From assembly GCA_937907405.1 (NCBI GenBank), contig CALCIC010000673.1, positions 1 to 6,942 of the forward strand: a DNA stretch of 6,942 bases, read 5' to 3'. Under the pieces are notes generated by a model. The model was not told the DNA's origin, made no database searches, and worked only from the letters and a program-made list of their open reading frames with translations. Each line of letters starts with the position of its first letter. The first letter of the stretch is position 1. Position numbers and translations under genes: made by a program. This stretch comes from an uncultured Isosphaeraceae bacterium (GTDB lineage: Bacteria; Planctomycetota; Planctomycetia; Isosphaerales; Isosphaeraceae). Of the stretch, positions 5,741 through 6,942 are shown one piece after another.

Positions 5741-6784
5741 TTACTTGGCGCCGACGGTCGAGGCCGGTTGGGGCGCCGACGGCTTTGCGTCGGCCGTCGA
5801 AGCCGGACCCTGGGCCTTGGGTTGCTTCTGGAAGTGGTCGAAGACCTCGCGAGCGATCTTGGCGCAGAGCAGGTCGCCGGCGTTGTCGGTGGTCCAGCTT
5901 TGGTCCTCGTTGTCACTCGTGAGCACGCAGAGAGCGACGGGCCCGGAGGAACACTCGATGATCCCCGCGGCGGTGCGGCTCGCATCAACGCTTCCGGTCT
6001 TGAAGGCGAGCTTGGTCCCCTCCGGCAGGAATCGCGGGAATTTGTGGACGTCGTCGCAGGTCGTGAGGTGCTTGTACATGACGGCGCTGGTCTTGGGGTC
6101 GATCAGCCGTCCCGCGTTGAGATCCTCGCAGAGCCGGACCATCTGGGCGGCGGTCGTGCTTCCCAGGCCGTACAGTTTGCTCCGCTCGGGGAAGACCGAG
6201 GTGCTGCGGCGGTAGACCTTGGAGTGGATCTTGGTGTCGGGGCAGCCCAGCTTCGCCATCGTCTCGGCGGTCGCGCTCATACCGATCGCGTCGAGCACGA
6301 GGTTGGTCGCGGTGTTGTCCGAGTACCGGATCATCAGTCGGATCGCGTCGCGGAGCGAGAACGTGGCGCCGGCCGTGAAGTGATCGGTCAGGATGCCCGA
6401 GCCGGGGACCTTGTCCTGCTCCCGCAGCGTGATCATGGAGTCGAGATCGACCTGGCCGGCGGCGGCCTGTCGGTAGGCCTCGATCATCACCGGGAACTTG
6501 ATGAGGCTGGCTGTCGGCATGACGTCGTCGGCGTGGTACGCGTACGACTCGCCCGTCTTGAGGTTCTTGACGACGACGGCGACCTTGCCCTTGTGAGCCT
6601 TGATCAACGGCTCGATCCGCTGAGCGAGGCTTTGCGTCGGCGTTTCAGGCGTCGCTTGCGGATCGGCGGCGAGCAGCGACGACGACCAGGCCGCGACGAT
6701 CGCGACCGCGGCCGCGCCGCGTCCAAACCACGAACCGAGCGTGCCGCCGCGGTGCTTCATCGAGCGTAATCTCGGATCGAACAT
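5741..6784 (-). CDS. Secreted class A beta-lactamase-fold serine hydrolase
   Basis: A 347-residue protein from the ATG at 6784. A signal peptide fits residues 1-40: basic stretch, then GAAAVAIVAAWSSSLL, with cleavage near LLAA/DP. The penicillin-recognising motifs are in order: Ser93-Leu-Ile-Lys96 (SxxK), Ser155-Asp-Asn (SDN) and Lys262-Thr-Gly-Ser (KTGS). These match the beta-lactamase/transpeptidase fold (Beta-lactamase2 type), acting in the periplasm on beta-lactams or peptide-linked cell-wall substrates. The class A omega-loop EPELN motif with the deacylating Glu is not seen; the corresponding region reads RRSTSVFPERSKLYG. Beta-lactam hydrolysis is therefore uncertain. The C-terminal ~28 residues are a Pro/Ala/Ser/Lys tail with two copies of a PAST-x-x-AK motif. 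An alternative ATG at 6760 (starting MKHRGG) would also leave a good signal peptide. Neither start has a strong ribosome site, and TTG 6862 would bury the signal peptide. Confidence 0.9.
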   Translation of the reverse strand: MFDPRLRSMKHRGGTLGSWFGRGAAAVAIVAAWSSSLLAADPQATPETPTQSLAQRIEPLIKAHKGKVAVVVKNLKTGESYAYHADDVMPTASLIKFPVMIEAYRQAAAGQVDLDSMITLREQDKVPGSGILTDHFTAGATFSLRDAIRLMIRYSDNTATNLVLDAIGMSATAETMAKLGCPDTKIHSKVYRRSTSVFPERSKLYGLGSTTAAQMVRLCEDLNAGRLIDPKTSAVMYKHLTTCDDVHKFPRFLPEGTKLAFKTGSVDASRTAAGIIECSSGPVALCVLTSDNEDQSWTTDNAGDLLCAKIAREVFDHFQKQPKAQGPASTADAKPSAPQPASTVGAK

Positions 6785-6942
6785 GGTCGAGGTTTCCCGG
6801 TGCGTCGGCGTGATCGAGACGGACTCAGTCGGTATTCTCGCATGCTCGCGAGAGGACTCCAAGGCGCTACCGCAACGTCGCGCCGATCGGGGGTGAGCGT
6901 CTCGAAAGTGGGTGGGAAATCTCGTCCAGCAGAGGCGGTTGA
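6785..6942. other. Region upstream of the serine hydrolase, to the window edge
   Basis: These 158 bases hold the weak promoter candidate and its inverted repeat. The minus-strand frame of the hydrolase stays open to the edge but has no domain-like sequence. No other gene start or end could be supported. Confidence 0.5.
6834..6862 (-). promoter_or_regulatory. Weak promoter candidate upstream of the serine hydrolase
   Basis: On the minus strand TTGGAG (6862-6857) lies 17 bases before GAGAAT (6839-6834), matching 3/6 and 4/6 of the consensus. An inverted repeat, TCTCGC-ATGCTC-GCGAGA (6836-6853), covers the spacer and part of the -10, where a repressor site could sit. Both are modest by-eye matches. 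Confidence 0.28.

Noticed and set aside
4989..6215. Long rightward open frame of about 400 codons across two leftward genes
   Set aside because: It is antisense to the TerB-like and serine hydrolase genes and shows no recognisable domain; high GC keeps such frames open.
1..6942. CRISPR array, tRNA or rRNA gene, insertion sequence, phage or defence island
   Set aside because: No regularly spaced repeats, no tRNA-like cloverleaf, no transposase or integrase and no nuclease or toxin-antitoxin genes were seen on either strand.

Overview
The window is GC-rich chromosomal DNA with short intergenic gaps. It looks like a planctomycete, probably of the Isosphaeraceae type. That placement rests on the gene mix (membrane-bound sulfatase-fold protein, membrane-anchored cysteine phosphatases, GT39-like membrane protein), on the high GC, and on mixed use of strong and absent Shine-Dalgarno sites. 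It is an inference without a marker gene. No RNA gene, mobile element, CRISPR array or long repeat is visible, and no gene-free stretch exceeds about 215 bases.

Left part, 1-1208. The 5' end of a GT39-like membrane glycosyltransferase gene runs leftward off the window from 357. Across a 167-base divergent region, a metallo-beta-lactamase-fold hydrolase gene (525-1208) runs rightward.

Middle part, 1209-3080. A rightward three-gene cluster starts behind a good promoter candidate. It holds two tandem, distantly similar, membrane-anchored cysteine phosphatases (1335-2117 and 1936-2667), then a hotdog-fold acyl-CoA thioesterase of the YbgC/FadM type (2694-3080). The first phosphatase frame overlaps the second by 182 bases, and its last ~60 residues look non-conserved. 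The cluster meets the next gene head-on, with only 16 bases between stop codons and a hairpin over the junction.

Right part, 3097-6784. Three genes run leftward. In transcription order they are a secreted class A beta-lactamase-fold serine hydrolase (6784-5741), a small TerB-like hypothetical protein (5699-5238), and a large sulfatase-superfamily protein (5022-3097). The last has five N-terminal membrane segments and a threonine where sulfatases carry cysteine or serine. The first two are 41 bases apart and probably form an operon; the third has its own promoter candidate.

Several products are predicted to act at or outside the cytoplasmic membrane: the glycosyltransferase, both phosphatases, the sulfatase-fold protein and the serine hydrolase. 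The region may therefore deal with envelope chemistry, but no single pathway joins them. I see ordinary chromosomal genes with some odd details, not a clear new system.
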